From positions 1-5,626 of the forward strand of contig VGNW01000154.1 of NCBI GenBank assembly GCA_016865955.1: 5,626 bases of DNA, given 5' to 3'. The stretch is from Chloroflexota bacterium. GTDB lineage: Bacteria; Chloroflexota; Dehalococcoidia; SZUA-161. A program made the position numbers and the translations under genes. The notes under the pieces are model-generated. The model saw only the letters and a program-made list of their open reading frames with translations. It searched no databases and had not been told where the DNA came from. Of this stretch, positions 4,477-5,626 are shown piece after piece (position 1 is the stretch's first letter; every line of letters begins with the position of its first letter).

Positions 4477-5626
4477 ATGAAAAAAAAACGCCTGGATGTA
4501 GTCTGGTTCATGGAGGTCGATAAAGAAGATTTGCCTCTGGTGGGAGGCAAAGGGGCAAATTTAGGCGAGTTAACCAAGCTGGAAGTCCCAGTACCACCCG
4601 GATTCATTGTTACCACCCAGAGTTATTTTCACTTTCTGGATGAATCGGCAATCCGTTCAAATATAAGAGATATTTTGAAGAAACTAAACCCCGATAACAG
4701 TAAACAACTCCTGAAGGCTGCAACTCAAATCAAGGAGTTGATTGCCAATTCAAAGATGCCTCAGCAGATTGCTAACGAGATAAGAGATGCCTACGAACGG
4801 CTGGAGGGATTAGTCGCGGTACGTTCCTCAGCCACTGCAGAAGACCTCCCTGAAGCTTCATTCGCCGGTCAGCAACGCACTTTTCTGAATATACAAGGCA
4901 AAGATGAGGTCGTTTCTGCCGTACAGGGATGCTGGGCTTCGCTATTTGAACCCAGAGCCATATTTTATAGAGAACAGCATAAACTCGACCATCTCAAAGT
5001 AGGTATCGCGGTTGTGGTGCAGAGAATGGTGCAATCGGAAGAATCAGGCGTGATGTTCACCAGAGAACCGGTTACCAACGAGGAAAAAATTGCTATCGAA
5101 GCTGTCTACGGTCTGGGCGAGGCTGTGGTATCAGGGGGAGTAACCCCCGACCTGTATTTAGTAGATAAGAAGAGCTTCGCCATAATCCACAAAATGATTT
5201 CCAGACAGGAATGGCAGTTGATAAAAAGTCCGGATGGGACTAAAGATATCGATGAGACGAATGTCCAGCTTCCAGTTCCGGATACGATGCAAGGGAAACA
5301 GAAGCTAAGCGACAGAGAAATCGTTACACTGGCTAAACTCGGAGCAAAAATAGAGAGACTATACAAGTACCCCCAGGATATAGAGTGGGCCAAAGGCGAT
5401 GGAAAGTTATACATAGTACAAACTCGTCCTATTACAACTCTAAAAACCCCTGAAGAAGAAATCCCGAGCGAGCTAAAGGATGCTCCAATTCTGCTCAGCG
5501 GTTCCCCTGCAGGACCTGGCATCGGATTTGGGACCGTCAAAATAGTCCTTGATGCCGCCAGAATAGACGAGGTCGTAAAAGGCGATGTCCTGGTAGCAGA
5601 GATGACCACCCCCGATTTTGTACCCG
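4477..5626 (+). CDS. ppsA: Phosphoenolpyruvate synthase / pyruvate-phosphate dikinase-like enzyme (partial, 5' part)
   Basis: The gene opens with ATG 4477, nine bases after a GGAG ribosome binding site (4464-4467), and remains open to the window edge (383 codons seen). The N-terminal ATP-grasp domain of the PPDK/PEP synthase family is complete. Visible motifs are LVGGKGANLGEL (21-32), VPPGFIVTT (39-47), AVRSSATAEDLPEASFAGQQ (114-133), ASLFEPRAIFYR (154-165), SGVMFTREPVT (190-200), YGLGEAVVSGGVTPD (211-225) and the QDIEWA...VQTRPITTL end (300-322). The swivelling phosphohistidine domain starts at about 338 and is cut at EMTTPDFVP, just before the expected GG.TSHAA phospho-His motif. Enzymes of this family interconvert pyruvate and PEP; PEP synthase uses ATP and water and supports gluconeogenesis. 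The domain order and the AEDLPEASFAGQQ block favour PEP synthase, but a rifampicin phosphotransferase-like or other PEP-utilising paralogue cannot be excluded without the C-terminal half. Confidence 0.88.
   Translation, partial: MKKKRLDVVWFMEVDKEDLPLVGGKGANLGELTKLEVPVPPGFIVTTQSYFHFLDESAIRSNIRDILKKLNPDNSKQLLKAATQIKELIANSKMPQQIANEIRDAYERLEGLVAVRSSATAEDLPEASFAGQQRTFLNIQGKDEVVSAVQGCWASLFEPRAIFYREQHKLDHLKVGIAVVVQRMVQSEESGVMFTREPVTNEEKIAIEAVYGLGEAVVSGGVTPDLYLVDKKSFAIIHKMISRQEWQLIKSPDGTKDIDETNVQLPVPDTMQGKQKLSDREIVTLAKLGAKIERLYKYPQDIEWAKGDGKLYIVQTRPITTLKTPEEEIPSELKDAPILLSGSPAGPGIGFGTVKIVLDAARIDEVVKGDVLVAEMTTPDFVP

Noticed and set aside
5106..5609. 167-codon open frame on the minus strand
   Set aside because: It lies wholly antisense to the strongly conserved PEP synthase coding region. 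Its translation shows no recognisable domain and a composition typical of a shadow frame.
1..5626. Mobile element, defence system or prophage signature
   Set aside because: No transposase, integrase, terminal inverted repeats, tRNA attachment site or toxin-antitoxin pair is visible. Apart from the surface gene, the recognisable genes are core metabolism and transport.

Overview
The window (5626 bp, about half G+C by eye) reads as ordinary bacterial chromosome. All genes lie on the + strand, with short intergenic gaps and sigma70-type promoters (TTGACA/TATAAT-like). The gene content is ferrous iron uptake, a phospholipid acyltransferase, the MEP-pathway enzyme IspH and a PEP-synthase-type enzyme. 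Together with a secreted protein full of Pro/Thr linkers ending in a C-terminal membrane anchor, this suggests an anaerobe, possibly Chloroflexota (Dehalococcoidia-like). That placement is an inference from style and gene content; no phylogenetic marker is present.

Layout. Positions 1-134 hold the last 43 codons of a FeoB-like ferrous iron permease. Five bases after its stop a strong promoter begins (139-167), and it serves a 750-residue exported protein (209-2461). That protein has a signal peptide, a CBM4/9-like beta-sandwich, two nearly identical lamin-tail domains (LTD) separated by Pro/Thr linkers, and a C-terminal transmembrane helix. The 2462-2636 gap contains a second promoter (2513-2541), which makes a start upstream of about 2548 unlikely for the next gene.

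The second unit is plsC (start preferred at 2637), ispH (overlapping plsC by 11 nt) and a 74-codon gene of unknown function (4142-4366) with the best Shine-Dalgarno site in the window. PlsC makes phosphatidic acid for membrane lipids and IspH makes the C5 isoprenoid precursors, so the unit looks like a small lipid/isoprenoid operon. A third promoter with an extended -10 (4379-4409) and an inverted repeat at its expected start point precede a PEP synthase / pyruvate-phosphate dikinase-like gene (4477 onward). It runs off the window before its phosphohistidine motif.

I see no mobile element, CRISPR array, RNA gene, prophage or defence module. The most distinctive items are the tandem-LTD surface protein, the unrecognised 74-residue gene, and the dyad at the ppsA promoter. 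No intergenic stretch exceeds 300 bases.
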